This document shows positions 17,688 through 25,333 of a stretch of DNA of 64,000 nucleotides, piece by piece. The position numbers were made by a program, and so were the translations under genes. Below the pieces are notes generated by a model. That model did no database searches. It had not been told where the DNA came from and saw only the letters and a list, made by a program, of their open reading frames with translations. The first letter of the stretch is position 1. Every line of letters starts with the position of its first letter. The stretch comes from an uncultured Alkalilimnicola sp. (lineage in GTDB: Bacteria > Pseudomonadota > Gammaproteobacteria > Nitrococcales > AK92). The stretch covers positions 7,110 to 71,109 of the forward strand of contig CALGAN010000007.1 in assembly GCA_937951875.1 (NCBI GenBank). Reading direction: 5' to 3'.

Positions 17688-18104
17688 ATGCGCGCGACTG
17701 TCAAATGGGTGGGTGAGGCGACCTTCGAGGCCACCGCGGGCAGCGGTCACACGGTGGTGTTGGACGGGCCGCCCGAAGCCGGCGGACGCAACCTGGGGCC
17801 GCGCCCCATGGAGATGTTGCTGCTCGGCCTGGGCGGGTGCACCGCCTTCGATGTGGTCTACATCCTCAAGAAAGGGCGCCATCCGGTCAGTCACTGCGAA
17901 GTCGAGATCGAAGCCGAGCGCGCCGACACCCCGCCCAAGGTGTTCACCAAAATCCACCTCCACTACAAGGTGTCCGGACAGGGGCTGACGGAGGCCGCCG
18001 TCAAGCGCGCCATCGAGCTGTCCGCGACCAAGTATTGCTCTGCCAGCATCATGCTGGGCAAATGTGCCGAGCTCACGCACGACTACGAGTTGATCGAGGT
18101 CTAA
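17688..18104 (+). CDS. OsmC-family protein (YhfA-like)
   Basis: 138 residues, an OsmC/Ohr-fold protein. It has LGPRPMEMLLLGLGGCTAFDVVYIL with the first conserved Cys near 49-50, and a second Cys in ATKYCSASIMLGK near 109. Family members can reduce peroxides, but the YhfA branch next to crp has no established substrate. It is divergent from crp with 232 bases between, as yhfA is beside crp in E. coli. Confidence 0.88.
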   Translation: MRATVKWVGEATFEATAGSGHTVVLDGPPEAGGRNLGPRPMEMLLLGLGGCTAFDVVYILKKGRHPVSHCEVEIEAERADTPPKVFTKIHLHYKVSGQGLTEAAVKRAIELSATKYCSASIMLGKCAELTHDYELIEV

Positions 18105-18224
18105 AACTGCCCAATGTCCGCTGGATCGATAGCGGATTATGTGCATAATTGCGCGCCTCGGCACCGCCAGAGAGGGGCCCCTGCGTGGGCATGTTCAGTC
18201 GCTGTTTGATCGGAGGGCGGGGAT

Positions 18225-19055
18225 TTGGTCTCTGAGAAGCTCAAGCTCCACGGGTTCAACAACCTGACCAAATCTTTGAGTTTCAACATCTACGACGTCT
18301 GCTACGCCAAAACCGCTGAGCAGCGCCAAGCCTATATCGAGTACATCGACGAGGTGTACAACGCCGAGCGTTTGACCCAGATCCTGACTCAGGTGTCAGA
18401 CATCATTGGCGCCAACATCCTCAACATCGCGCGCCAGGACTACGAGCCGCAGGGCGCGAGCGTCACCATCCTCATCTCCGAGCAAGAGCTGGTCGAGAAG
18501 GAGCGGGTGGGCGTCAACCCGGCGCCGGGTCCGCTGCCTGAGACCGTGCTGGCGCATCTCGACAAGAGTCACATCACGGTTCACACCTATCCGGAAAGCC
18601 ATCCGGACCAGGGTGTGTCGACCTTCCGGGCCGACATCGACGTGTCCACCTGCGGCGTCATCTCGCCGCTCAAGGCGTTGAACTTCCTGATCCACTCCTT
18701 CGACTCGGACATCGTCACCATCGACTACCGGGTGCGTGGCTTCACCCGCGACGTGGCCGGCAAGAAGCACTTCATCGACCACGAGATCAACTCGATCCAG
18801 AACTTCATGTCGGCGGATACCAAAGAGCGGTATCACATGATCGACGTGAACGTTTACCCGGAGCACATCTTCCACACCAAGATGCTGCTGAAGGACCTCA
18901 ACCTCGACAACTACCTGTTCGGCGAGTCCGCCGACGAGCTGTCCGAGGAGGAGAAGATGGAGATCCGCATGCAGCTGCGGCGGGAGATGGCCGAGATCTT
19001 CTACGGCCGCAACATGGACCCGGGGAAGGAGATCGGCATCGGGCTGTGGCGTTGA
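18225..19055 (+). CDS. speD: S-adenosylmethionine decarboxylase proenzyme (bacterial class 1)
   Basis: Makes decarboxylated SAM for spermidine synthesis. 276 residues, very close to E. coli SpeD: LKLHGFNNLTKSLSF near the N-terminus, IGANILNIARQDYEPQGAS, and HLDKSHITVHTYPESHP containing the self-cleavage site Lys114/Ser115 that yields the pyruvoyl cofactor. The start is the TTG at 18225, because GGAGG at 18212-18216 is 8 bases away and homology begins at once. A true terminator follows at 19066. No speE is in the window. Confidence 0.95.
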   Translation: MVSEKLKLHGFNNLTKSLSFNIYDVCYAKTAEQRQAYIEYIDEVYNAERLTQILTQVSDIIGANILNIARQDYEPQGASVTILISEQELVEKERVGVNPAPGPLPETVLAHLDKSHITVHTYPESHPDQGVSTFRADIDVSTCGVISPLKALNFLIHSFDSDIVTIDYRVRGFTRDVAGKKHFIDHEINSIQNFMSADTKERYHMIDVNVYPEHIFHTKMLLKDLNLDNYLFGESADELSEEEKMEIRMQLRREMAEIFYGRNMDPGKEIGIGLWR

Positions 19056-19065
19056 CGTGAGCGGG

Positions 19066-19089
19066 GGCCCAGTGCAATAGGGCCTTTTT
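19066..19089 (+). terminator. Intrinsic terminator after speD
   Basis: GGCCC at 19066-19070 pairs with GGGCC at 19080-19084 across a 9-base loop and is followed by TTTTT. It lies 11 bases past the speD stop and before the convergent coq7 stop. Confidence 0.75.
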
Positions 19090-19101
19090 GCTTTCCGGCG
19101 T

Positions 19102-19749
19102 CTACAGCCAGTAGGTGGTGCCGGTCATTACCTTCGAGGCCGCCTTCATCAGCTGCGGGATAGGCGCGGGCAGCTCCGCGCCGCCCGCGTTCAGCGCGGT
19201 GGTGGCGTGCTTGCCCTCGTCCTCCTTCATCTGCTCCAGCACCGCGCGGCTGCGTGCATCCTGCGGCGCAAGGCGCTGCAGGTGGCCGTCCAGATGCTTG
19301 ACCACCTGGTGCTCGGTCTCGGCCAGGAAGCCCAGGCTCCAGCGGTCGCCCGCCAATCCCGCCGCCGCCCCCAGCGCCAGTGAGCCGACATAGAAGAAGG
19401 GGCTCAGGTAGCTGGTGCGCCCGCCCAGCTCCTCCAGCCGCTGCGAGCACCAGGCGAGATGGTCGTTCTCTTCCTCCGCCGCCTCCGTCAGCGCTTCCCG
19501 CACCGCCGGGTCGCGCGCTGTCAGCGCCTGTCCCTGATACAGAGCCTGAGCGCAGACCTCGCCACAGTGGTCGATACGGATCAGGCGAATCGCCTCCTGG
19601 CGCTCGCTCTCGTTCAGCTCCGCTTCGTCGTGGCGGTCGCCGGGGTAGGGGCGGCCGGTAGTGATCGGGCGCCCGAACACGGTGCGCAGACCTTGGTCGA
19701 TCTGCATCAGCAGGCGGTCGGCGAAGGTGTAGGCTCGATTCGGGGTCAT
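19102..19749 (-). CDS. coq7: Demethoxyubiquinone hydroxylase (Coq7/CLK-1 type)
   Basis: Di-iron monooxygenase for the C6 hydroxylation of demethoxyubiquinone, peripheral on the inner membrane. 215 residues from ATG 19749. The two ferritin-like iron-binding repeats are visible: RIDHCGEVCAQALY with AAEEENDHLAWC, and LAETEHQVVKHLDGHL with MKEDEGKHATTA. E. coli uses flavin UbiF for this step; here the Coq7 type serves, alongside flavin ubiH and ubiI at 44-46 kb, so the window encodes hydroxylases for the three ring positions. An upstream open extension to 19929 is not homologous. Confidence 0.94.
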   Translation of the reverse strand: MTPNRAYTFADRLLMQIDQGLRTVFGRPITTGRPYPGDRHDEAELNESERQEAIRLIRIDHCGEVCAQALYQGQALTARDPAVREALTEAAEEENDHLAWCSQRLEELGGRTSYLSPFFYVGSLALGAAAGLAGDRWSLGFLAETEHQVVKHLDGHLQRLAPQDARSRAVLEQMKEDEGKHATTALNAGGAELPAPIPQLMKAASKVMTGTTYWL

Positions 19750-19957
19750 GACGCGGTTTCCTGCGGCGGCCCCGATCTGCCCGGAGGCACGCCTGGGTTC
19801 GGTGTCGATGAACGGTAAGGATACCCAGTTGGCGCCCGCAAGGCAGCCCCAAGGGGGGAGACGCTGGGGCGGCGGCGCTGTGCGGCATGCTTTGTGTTGC
19901 GCTGCAGCGTTGAGGTAAGTGCCGGCCAATCAAGCTGAAGTCGTCGAAAGTTGGCGC

Positions 19958-19986
19958 TTGACATGTGCAGTGCAACATTGGACTAT
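19958..19986 (+). promoter_or_regulatory. Promoter for the candidate small RNA
   Basis: A perfect -35 TTGACA at 19958-19963 is followed after exactly 17 bases by GACTAT (19981-19986), a weak -10. No gene start lies downstream before the terminator at 20058, so the predicted product is a short RNA starting about 19993. Confidence 0.5.
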
Positions 19987-19992
19987 GGGCTT

Positions 19993-20087
19993 GTCCGACA
20001 GCTTTGCGCTTGCATCGCTTCGGGCGACTCCTCCATCCTCCTTTGGTGTTCTTTGTTGGGCGCGGTACACTTGCCGCGCCTTTTTTT
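19993..20087 (+). ncRNA. Candidate small RNA or attenuated leader upstream of rplM
   Basis: About 95 bases bounded by a TTGACA promoter and a strong intrinsic terminator, with no supported coding frame. In order: a hairpin with the stem CGC / GCG and a UUCG-type loop (about 20015-20025); a single-stranded pyrimidine-rich stretch with ACTCCTCC and ATCCTCCTTT, complementary to Shine-Dalgarno sequences; then a terminator stem GGCGCGG / CCGCGCC followed by seven T. This is the layout of a trans-acting sRNA that masks ribosome sites. The alternative is a leader attenuated before rplM, whose own promoters start beyond the terminator. I do not recognise a known family. Confidence 0.5.
20058..20087 (+). 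terminator. Strong intrinsic terminator with no upstream gene on its strand
   Basis: A 7-bp GC stem (GGCGCGG 20059-20065 / CCGCGCC 20074-20080), an 8-base loop, then TTTTTTT. The nearest upstream gene, coq7, is on the other strand, so this terminator must end an unannotated transcript or attenuate one. Confidence 0.85.
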
Positions 20088-20096
20088 GTACACCAC

Positions 20097-20145
20097 TTGG
20101 CCCGACCGCAGAGTGCTTGTATGATGGCGGCCCGTTTTGTATGAT
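20097..20145 (+). promoter_or_regulatory. Tandem promoters of rplM-rpsI
   Basis: TTGGCC (20097-20102), 17 bases, then TATGAT (20120-20125) is a good sigma-70 promoter. The block TTGTATGAT recurs 20 bases on, with a second TATGAT at 20140-20145. Either or both would give an mRNA leader of roughly 35-60 bases before the rplM ATG. Confidence 0.6.
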
Positions 20146-20188
20146 TGCCGGCCTTCTGACAGAGCACAGCCGCTTCGGAGTAGGCGTG

Positions 20189-20617
20189 ATGAAGACCTTT
20201 AGTGCAAAGGCAGCCGACGTAAAACGCGACTGGTACATCGTGGATGCCGAGGGCAAGACCCTGGGGCGTCTGGCCAGCGAGATCGCCCGGCGCCTTCGCG
20301 GCAAGCACAAGCCGGAGTACACTCCGCACGTTGATACCGGCGATTACATCGTCGTCATCAATGCTGAGAAGGTGGCGGTGACCGGCCGTAAGCAGACCGA
20401 CAAAGTGTATCACCACCATACCGGTTGGATTGGTGGTCTGAAGAGCATTACCTTTGAGAAGCTGATCGACAAGGCCCCTGAGCGGGTGATCGAGATCGCG
20501 GTCAAGGGCATGCTCCCGAAGAATCCTCTCGGCCGCGCCATGTTCAAGAAGCTCAAGGTCTACAAGGGCACTGAGCATCGGCATGCCGCCCAGCAGCCCA
20601 AGCCGCTGGAAATCTAA
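20189..20617 (+). CDS. rplM: 50S ribosomal protein L13
   Basis: 142 residues, the standard length, beginning MKTFSAKAADVKRDWYIVDA; conserved LGRLASEIARRLRGKHKPEYTPHVDTGD and the C-terminal GMLPKNPLGRAM. GGAG is 9 bases upstream of ATG 20189. It is cotranscribed with rpsI, 30 bases downstream, as in most bacteria. Confidence 0.98.
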   Translation: MKTFSAKAADVKRDWYIVDAEGKTLGRLASEIARRLRGKHKPEYTPHVDTGDYIVVINAEKVAVTGRKQTDKVYHHHTGWIGGLKSITFEKLIDKAPERVIEIAVKGMLPKNPLGRAMFKKLKVYKGTEHRHAAQQPKPLEI

Positions 20618-20647
20618 GAGTCCGGTTAAAGTAAACGGATAGAGCGA

Positions 20648-21037
20648 ATGGCACAGCAGCACTACGGTACCGGCCGCCGCAAGACCTCGACGGCTCGCGT
20701 GTTCTTGAAGCCCGGCAGCGGTCTGATTAAGATTAACGGCAAGCCGCTGGATCAGTACTTCGGCCGCGAGACCTCGCGTATGATGGTGCGGCAGCCGCTG
20801 GAGCTGATCGGCGCGACCGATAAGTTCGACGTGGAAGTCACCGTCGCTGGCGGTGGTATTTCCGGTCAGGCTGGCGCGATTCGCCACGGTCTCACTCGCG
20901 CGCTGATGGAGTATGATGGCGAATTGCGTGGTACACTACGCAAAGCCGGCTTCGTCACCCGCGACGCGCGTATGGTCGAGCGTAAGAAGGTCGGTCTGCA
21001 CAAGGCCCGCCGCGCGACCCAGTTCTCGAAGCGCTAA
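20648..21037 (+). CDS. rpsI: 30S ribosomal protein S9
   Basis: 129 residues. The start YGTGRRKTSTARVFLKPG is the family signature; GGGISGQAGAIRHGLTRAL is the central RNA-binding region; the basic tail ends KKVGLHKARRATQFSKR, the C-terminal KR reaching the ribosomal P site. It ends 18 bases before a tRNA-Gln gene on the same strand, so all three may share a transcript ending at 21171. Confidence 0.98.
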   Translation: MAQQHYGTGRRKTSTARVFLKPGSGLIKINGKPLDQYFGRETSRMMVRQPLELIGATDKFDVEVTVAGGGISGQAGAIRHGLTRALMEYDGELRGTLRKAGFVTRDARMVERKKVGLHKARRATQFSKR

Positions 21038-21055
21038 GGCCGGTCTGGTTTCCTT

Positions 21056-21129
21056 TGGGGGATCGTCTAACGGTAGGACAGCGGACTCTGACTCCGTCAA
21101 TCTAGGTTCGAATCCTAGTCCCCCAGCCA
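21056..21129 (+). tRNA. tRNA-Gln (anticodon CTG)
   Basis: 74 bases with encoded CCA. The 7-bp acceptor stem TGGGGGA / TCCCCCA, discriminator G, a D arm, anticodon CTG at 21088-21090 inside the loop CTCTGAC, and the T loop GTTCGAATC are all visible. The sequence follows the E. coli glutamine tRNA pattern. Confidence 0.97.
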
Positions 21130-21134
21130 ATACA

Positions 21135-21171
21135 GAAGGGGCTATGCGAAAGCGTAGCCCCTTCTTCTTTT
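21135..21171 (+). terminator. Intrinsic terminator after tRNA-Gln
   Basis: AAGGGGCTA-GCG arms pair with CGC-TAGCCCCTT around an AAA loop (21136-21163), followed by the T-rich CTTCTTTT. It ends the rplM-rpsI-tRNA unit. Confidence 0.85.
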
Positions 21172-21441
21172 GCTCGGAGAAATCGCTATCAGGAGCGCCC
21201 GAGACAGGGCCTTAGGCCTGTCCAGGCGGTGCGGCAGAGGTTTCTTGCTGACCCATCGTGGCGGTGCATGCCCACATCGCCAGGCACGCGTGCGTAAGCT
21301 ATCCCCACAAGTATGTGGAGCAGCTTCAGGCCTTACGATGGGCGCATGCGATGGTGACCGTCGTGATGGCCCAAAGACGGCGCTACCGCTCATGAGCCCA
21401 TGAAGGGCCTCGGTGCGCACCGAGCCGGGCGCTGGCGCGCG
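21172..21441. other. Intergenic region, no gene seen
   Basis: About 270 bases between two terminators. Short open frames exist on both strands but lack ribosome sites and recognisable sequence. One imperfect palindrome, GACAGGGCC-TTA-GGCCTGTC, lies near 21202-21222. I see nothing else I can support. Confidence 0.5.
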
Positions 21442-21469
21442 AAAAAAGCCCGGCGCGAGGGCCGGGCTC
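21442..21469 (-). terminator. Intrinsic terminator of the cytochrome c gene
   Basis: On the minus strand AGCCCGGC and GCCGGGCT form an 8-bp stem about 20 bases past the gene's stop, followed by TTTTTTC. Confidence 0.85.
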
Positions 21470-21487
21470 GGGGGAGGAGGGGTGCCG

Positions 21488-21805
21488 TTACTTGCAGGTC
21501 TGCTGGCTGTAGTAGGCAGCGAGGTCGGCCATGTCCTGGTCGGACAGGTTGGCCGCCATGGGGGTCATCACCGCAGACTGGCCGCCGCCGCGCTGCTTGT
21601 TCTTGTACGCCTGGAGCGCGTTGACCATGTAGGCCTCGTTTTGGCCGCACAGGTTCGGATAGATGGGCATGATGCCCTTGCCGTTGGTGCCGTGGCAGGC
21701 AACGCAGGTGGCCGACTTCGTCTTGCCGGCGGCGGCGTCGCCGGCGGCGTTGGCCGAGGTGGCGGCCGCCAGGCCAAGAACGACAGCGATCAGAGTCTTG
21801 TGCAT
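21488..21805 (-). CDS. Small periplasmic class I cytochrome c
   Basis: 105 residues from ATG 21805 (GGAG 8 bases upstream). A signal peptide ends about residue 20 (SANA), leaving a mature protein of about 85 residues with a single heme site CVACH at 34-38 and a candidate axial Met in VMTPMAANL. The layout is that of cytochrome c-553/c5-like electron carriers; a plausible electron donor for the cbb3 oxidase at 35-38 kb, which is inference. It has its own terminator. Confidence 0.9.
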   Translation of the reverse strand: MHKTLIAVVLGLAAATSANAAGDAAAGKTKSATCVACHGTNGKGIMPIYPNLCGQNEAYMVNALQAYKNKQRGGGQSAVMTPMAANLSDQDMADLAAYYSQQTCK

Positions 21806-22223
21806 CGGGTTTGCTCCAAAGGTCCGCTCGTGAGTGACGACCAAGCCGCGACGGGTTGCGCCGGGCATGGCCGATCGGCCGCGGTCAGCGGCTGACGCCA
21901 GCGGTGGCGCGGCTGCGCCGGTCGATCCTTGAGCCGACCGATCAGCCCACCACCGGTCGCGTCTGGTCAGCCTAGGGCCGCGCGTGCCGCTACCGCTCCA
22001 GGCTTGCGACGACCCGAGCGCCGCGCGCCCGTGTCGCCAGGCGCATTATTGGCCAAAGCGGCGCGTAAAGAAACTCTTTTCTCATCATTGCGTTGACGCA
22101 AATCTTTGAAATTTAAGGACAACCCTGGCCGGGTGGGGAGGGGTGCTCGCCATGCTGCCGACGGAGCGTCGGCGGCGCCCGTGCCGGGGCCGAGCCGCGG
22201 CACGGGCTGTCGGCCGTTCGACC
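21806..22223. other. Intergenic region with an AT-rich island and GC stem-loops
   Basis: 418 bases without a supported gene. Near 22070-22120 the sequence is markedly more AT-rich than its surroundings and contains the 14-bp palindrome TTGCG-TTGA-CGCAA (22088-22101). Just downstream of the DUF2905 gene on the minus strand are two stem-loops: GCCGAC / GTCGGC (about 22156-22173) and a 10-bp GCCCGTGCCG / CGGCACGGGC (about 22177-22207), neither followed by T residues. Confidence 0.5.
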
Positions 22224-22430
22224 TCATTTGCGCAGCAGCCAGAACAGTAGGCTGAGCACGATGCTGACGATGATCGAGGTGGTGATCGGGAAGTAGAACG
22301 AGAAACCCGGCCGCTGGATGGCGATGTCGCCCGGCAGGCGGCCCAGGCCGAGCTTGGACAGCCATGGCCAGAGCGCACCCACCAGCACCAGCGTCAAGCC
22401 CAGGACGATGAGCAGCTTCGGCATCGACAT
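22224..22430 (-). CDS. DUF2905 small membrane protein
   Basis: 68 residues with two predicted membrane segments (about 4-25 and 46-66) around the conserved LGRLPGDIAIQRPGFSFYFPI loop, which defines the family. Function unknown. It starts 6 bases after the rpiA stop with no Shine-Dalgarno of its own, so it is probably translated by coupling; an ATG two codons in is an alternative start. Confidence 0.88.
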   Translation of the reverse strand: MSMPKLLIVLGLTLVLVGALWPWLSKLGLGRLPGDIAIQRPGFSFYFPITTSIIVSIVLSLLFWLLRK

Positions 22431-22436
22431 AGGTCG

Positions 22437-23102
22437 CTAGGGCGCCCGCAGGGTGCGCACGCTGCCGTCGTCCTGGCCGAGCAGCAGTACGTCGGCCGGA
22501 CGCAGCGCGAACAGGCCGTTGGTGACCACGCCGGGGATATCGTTGATCTCCCGCTCCAGCCGGATCGGTTCGGCGATCTCCAGGCCGTGCACATCGAGGA
22601 TGATGTTGCCGTTATCGGTGGTGAAGCCGACTCGCAGTTCCGGCTTGCCGCCCAGCGCCACCAGCTGGCGCGCCACATAGCCGCGCGCCATGGGGATGAC
22701 CTCCACGGGCAACGGGAAGCGGCCGAGCACGCGCACGAGCTTGGAATTGTCGGCTATGCACACGAATTGCCGGCTGGCGGCGGCGATAATCTTCTCGCGG
22801 GTCAGCGCGCCGCCGCCGCCCTTGATCAGCTGCAGCAGCTCGTTGGACTCGTCGGCGCCGTCCACGTACACCGGAATGTCGTCGACCTCGTTGAGATCGA
22901 GCACCTCGATGCCATGGGCGCGCAGGCGCTTGGTGGACGCCTCCGAGCTGGAGACGGCGCCGGCGATCGGAATGCGGCTGGCGGCCAGCGCGTCGATGAA
23001 GTGATTCACCGTCGACCCGGTGCCGATACCCACCACCGTGCCGGGCTGGATGTACTGGAGGGCGGCCTGGGCGGCCGCCTTTTTCTGGGCGTCCGAGGTC
23101 AT
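22437..23102 (-). CDS. rpiA: Ribose-5-phosphate isomerase A
   Basis: Interconverts ribose- and ribulose-5-phosphate. 221 residues. GIGTGSTVNHFIDAL near 26-40 binds phosphate, DGADE near 83-87 and KGGGGALTREK near 95-105 hold catalytic residues. AGGAG precedes the ATG. It is divergent from ilvA, as remembered in Pseudomonas. It completes, with tkt, rpe and tal elsewhere in the window, a non-oxidative pentose phosphate set. Confidence 0.96.
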   Translation of the reverse strand: MTSDAQKKAAAQAALQYIQPGTVVGIGTGSTVNHFIDALAASRIPIAGAVSSSEASTKRLRAHGIEVLDLNEVDDIPVYVDGADESNELLQLIKGGGGALTREKIIAAASRQFVCIADNSKLVRVLGRFPLPVEVIPMARGYVARQLVALGGKPELRVGFTTDNGNIILDVHGLEIAEPIRLEREINDIPGVVTNGLFALRPADVLLLGQDDGSVRTLRAP

Positions 23103-23238
23103 GGTGATCTCCTGCTGAGGTTGGCAGCGGCATGATAAAGGGGCGCGACCGCGCTGCGGAAGCGCGTTCCATTTCGCCTTACCAGACTACCGCGGATTCC
23201 CGTACACTTTGCTCACTTGCCACCGTGTACCTTAAATA

Positions 23239-24756
23239 ATGACCAAGGCCTACCTGGAAAAGATCCTCACGGCCTGCGTCTACGACGTAGCCATCCAATC
23301 CCCCCTCGATCTGGCGCAGAATCTGTCGAACCGGCTCGGCAACCGCGTGCTGCTCAAGCGCGAGGACTTGCAGCCGGTGTTCTCCTTCAAGCTGCGAGGG
23401 GCCTACAACAAGATCTCGCAGCTCAGCGACGCCGAGCGCGAGCGCGGCGTCATCTGCGCTTCGGCCGGCAACCATGCCCAGGGCGTGGCGCTGGCCGCCA
23501 AGCGGCTGGGCATCAAGGCGGTGATCGTGATGCCCCGCACCACGCCGAGCATCAAGGTCAACAACGTGCGCAACCTGGGCGGACGGGTGGTGCTGCACGG
23601 CGACAGCTACGACGAGGCCTCCGCCTACGCCCAGAAGCTGGTGGCCGAGCGCGGCATGGTGTACATCCCGCCGTACGACGATCCAGACGTGATCGCCGGC
23701 CAGGGCACGGTGGGCATGGAGATCCTGCACCAGCACCCGCGCAAGCTGCACGCGGTGTTCGTGCCGGTGGGTGGCGGCGGCTTGATCGCCGGCGTGGCCG
23801 CCTACATCAAGCAGCTGCGTCCGGACATCCGCATCATCGGCGTAGAGCCGGAGGATGCGCCGACCCTGTACGAGGCGCTGCGCCACGGCGAGCGGGTGGT
23901 GCTCGAACAGGTCGGCCTATTCGCCGATGGCGTGGCGGTGCGGCAGATCGGCGAGGAGCCGTTCCGGATCTGCCGCGAGCACGTCGACGAGGTGGTGCTG
24001 GTCAGCACCGACGAGATCTGCGCCGCGATCAAGGACATCTTCGACGATACCCGCTCGATCATGGAGCCGGCGGGCGCGCTCGCCACTGCGGGGCTCAAGA
24101 AGTACGTCGAGCGCACCGGCATTCGCGACCAGAGCCTGGTGGCGATCAACAGCGGCGCCAACATGAATTTCGGCAGCCTGGCCCATGTGGCGGAGCGGGC
24201 GGAAATCGGCGAGCACAGCGAAGCGGTGCTCGCCGTGACCATCCCCGAGCGTCCCGGCAGCTTCCGCGAGTTCTGCGAGACCCTGGGCGCGCGCTCCATC
24301 ACCGAGTTCAATTACCGCTATGCCGATGTCGATCAGGCGCACGTCTTCGTCGGCATTCAGCTCCGGGATGGCGCGGAGGAGCGCAACCAGGTGATCGAGG
24401 ATCTGCGCCAGCGCGGTTATCCCGTGGTGGACCTCACCGACGACGAGATGGCCAAAGTGCATGTGCGCCATATGGTTGGCGGTCGCGGCCACGGCAAGGT
24501 GGCCCATGAGATCGTCTACCGCTTTGAGTTCCCCGAGCGGCCCGGCGCTTTGTCCAATTTCCTGTCCAAGATGGGCGGTCGCTGGAATATCAGCATGTTC
24601 CACTACCGTAACCATGGCGCGGCCTATGGCCGGGTGCTGGTGGGTATCCAGGTGCCGCCGGAGCAGCGGCCCCGCTTCCAGGAATTCCTCGACAAGCTCG
24701 GCTACGAGTACGCCGAGGAAACCGCCAATCCCGCCTATCGCATCTTCCTGAGCTGA
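23239..24756 (+). CDS. ilvA: Threonine ammonia-lyase, biosynthetic
   Basis: PLP enzyme making 2-oxobutyrate from threonine for isoleucine synthesis. 505 residues: the catalytic domain has PVFSFKLRGAYNK with the PLP Lys near 54, SAGNHAQGVA, and GGGGLIAGVA; two C-terminal ACT-like regulatory repeats (about 330-410 and 420-500) indicate isoleucine feedback control. The ATG at 23239 fits homologues, but I see no Shine-Dalgarno before it. A GTACAC-N17-GTGTAC inverted repeat lies at 23202-23230, immediately upstream. Confidence 0.95.
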   Translation: MTKAYLEKILTACVYDVAIQSPLDLAQNLSNRLGNRVLLKREDLQPVFSFKLRGAYNKISQLSDAERERGVICASAGNHAQGVALAAKRLGIKAVIVMPRTTPSIKVNNVRNLGGRVVLHGDSYDEASAYAQKLVAERGMVYIPPYDDPDVIAGQGTVGMEILHQHPRKLHAVFVPVGGGGLIAGVAAYIKQLRPDIRIIGVEPEDAPTLYEALRHGERVVLEQVGLFADGVAVRQIGEEPFRICREHVDEVVLVSTDEICAAIKDIFDDTRSIMEPAGALATAGLKKYVERTGIRDQSLVAINSGANMNFGSLAHVAERAEIGEHSEAVLAVTIPERPGSFREFCETLGARSITEFNYRYADVDQAHVFVGIQLRDGAEERNQVIEDLRQRGYPVVDLTDDEMAKVHVRHMVGGRGHGKVAHEIVYRFEFPERPGALSNFLSKMGGRWNISMFHYRNHGAAYGRVLVGIQVPPEQRPRFQEFLDKLGYEYAEETANPAYRIFLS

Positions 24757-25270
24757 ATGGCGTACGGGCGGCCGCGGGCGCGGGATGCTGCCCGTGCCGC
24801 CGCTCCGTGCGATTCGGACCGTCTTCCCGCGCTTCATCCCGGCGCCGTCGAGCTATCGCCTCACATTAGCCCCGTGTTCCCGGCGGCATCGCTCGAGCGC
24901 CCCCGGCGCAGGTCTTTCGATCTTTTCGGCGCCGCCTTTACCGGCGAACGATCGCGATGAGCGCCCTGTCGGCGCGTCATGAGGAATTTTCTTTCACGTG
25001 CTTAGGGGAGGTCCTTGGCGAGGTCAGTCCACGCTCGTTCCCAGTTGCTCGCGTCGTTACGGTGAACGACGGCGATTGACGTTACGGCAATTGAACTGCC
25101 GGCGGCACTGTAGGAATATGGCTGCAAAGCTCTCGTCAATGGTGCTGCCGATTCGCGCTGTGCGGTGCGCTCTTCCACGGATAAATCGCCAGACGCCTCG
25201 TTCACGGGCGTTCGATAAAGACATAAGTGCTTGACTGGGGAGGGGGAAAATAACCGGTGATGGTCGTTGC
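24757..25270. other. Long intergenic region, no gene supported
   Basis: About 510 bases between ilvA and the cold-shock promoter. Several short open frames on both strands have neither ribosome sites nor recognisable protein sequence. The half nearest the cold-shock gene is visibly less GC-rich. A CGGGC / GCCCG hairpin just after ilvA lacks a T-tract. I see nothing else I can support. Confidence 0.45.
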
Positions 25271-25298
25271 TTGTACGTTCGTGGATTTGGTCTAAATT
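25271..25298 (+). promoter_or_regulatory. Probable promoter of the cold-shock gene
   Basis: TTGTAC (25271-25276), 16 bases, TAAATT (25293-25298), in an AT-rich patch 36 bases before the gene. The implied leader is short, about 30 bases, unlike the long leader of E. coli cspA. Confidence 0.4.
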
Positions 25299-25333
25299 GC
25301 TTATGTTGGCGAAGTAACTGAGGTCGTCCAGCC

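Noticed and set aside
19930..20322. 130-residue minus-strand frame overlapping the candidate sRNA and rplM
   Set aside because: Contains an AGGAGG-ATG-like site but no recognisable protein sequence, and it overlaps the start of rplM; the plus-strand promoter and terminator fit better, though this remains an alternative.
24757..25333. Small genes in the ilvA-cold-shock gap
   Set aside because: Several 60-80 codon frames on both strands lack ribosome sites and recognisable sequence, and none is better than chance in this composition.
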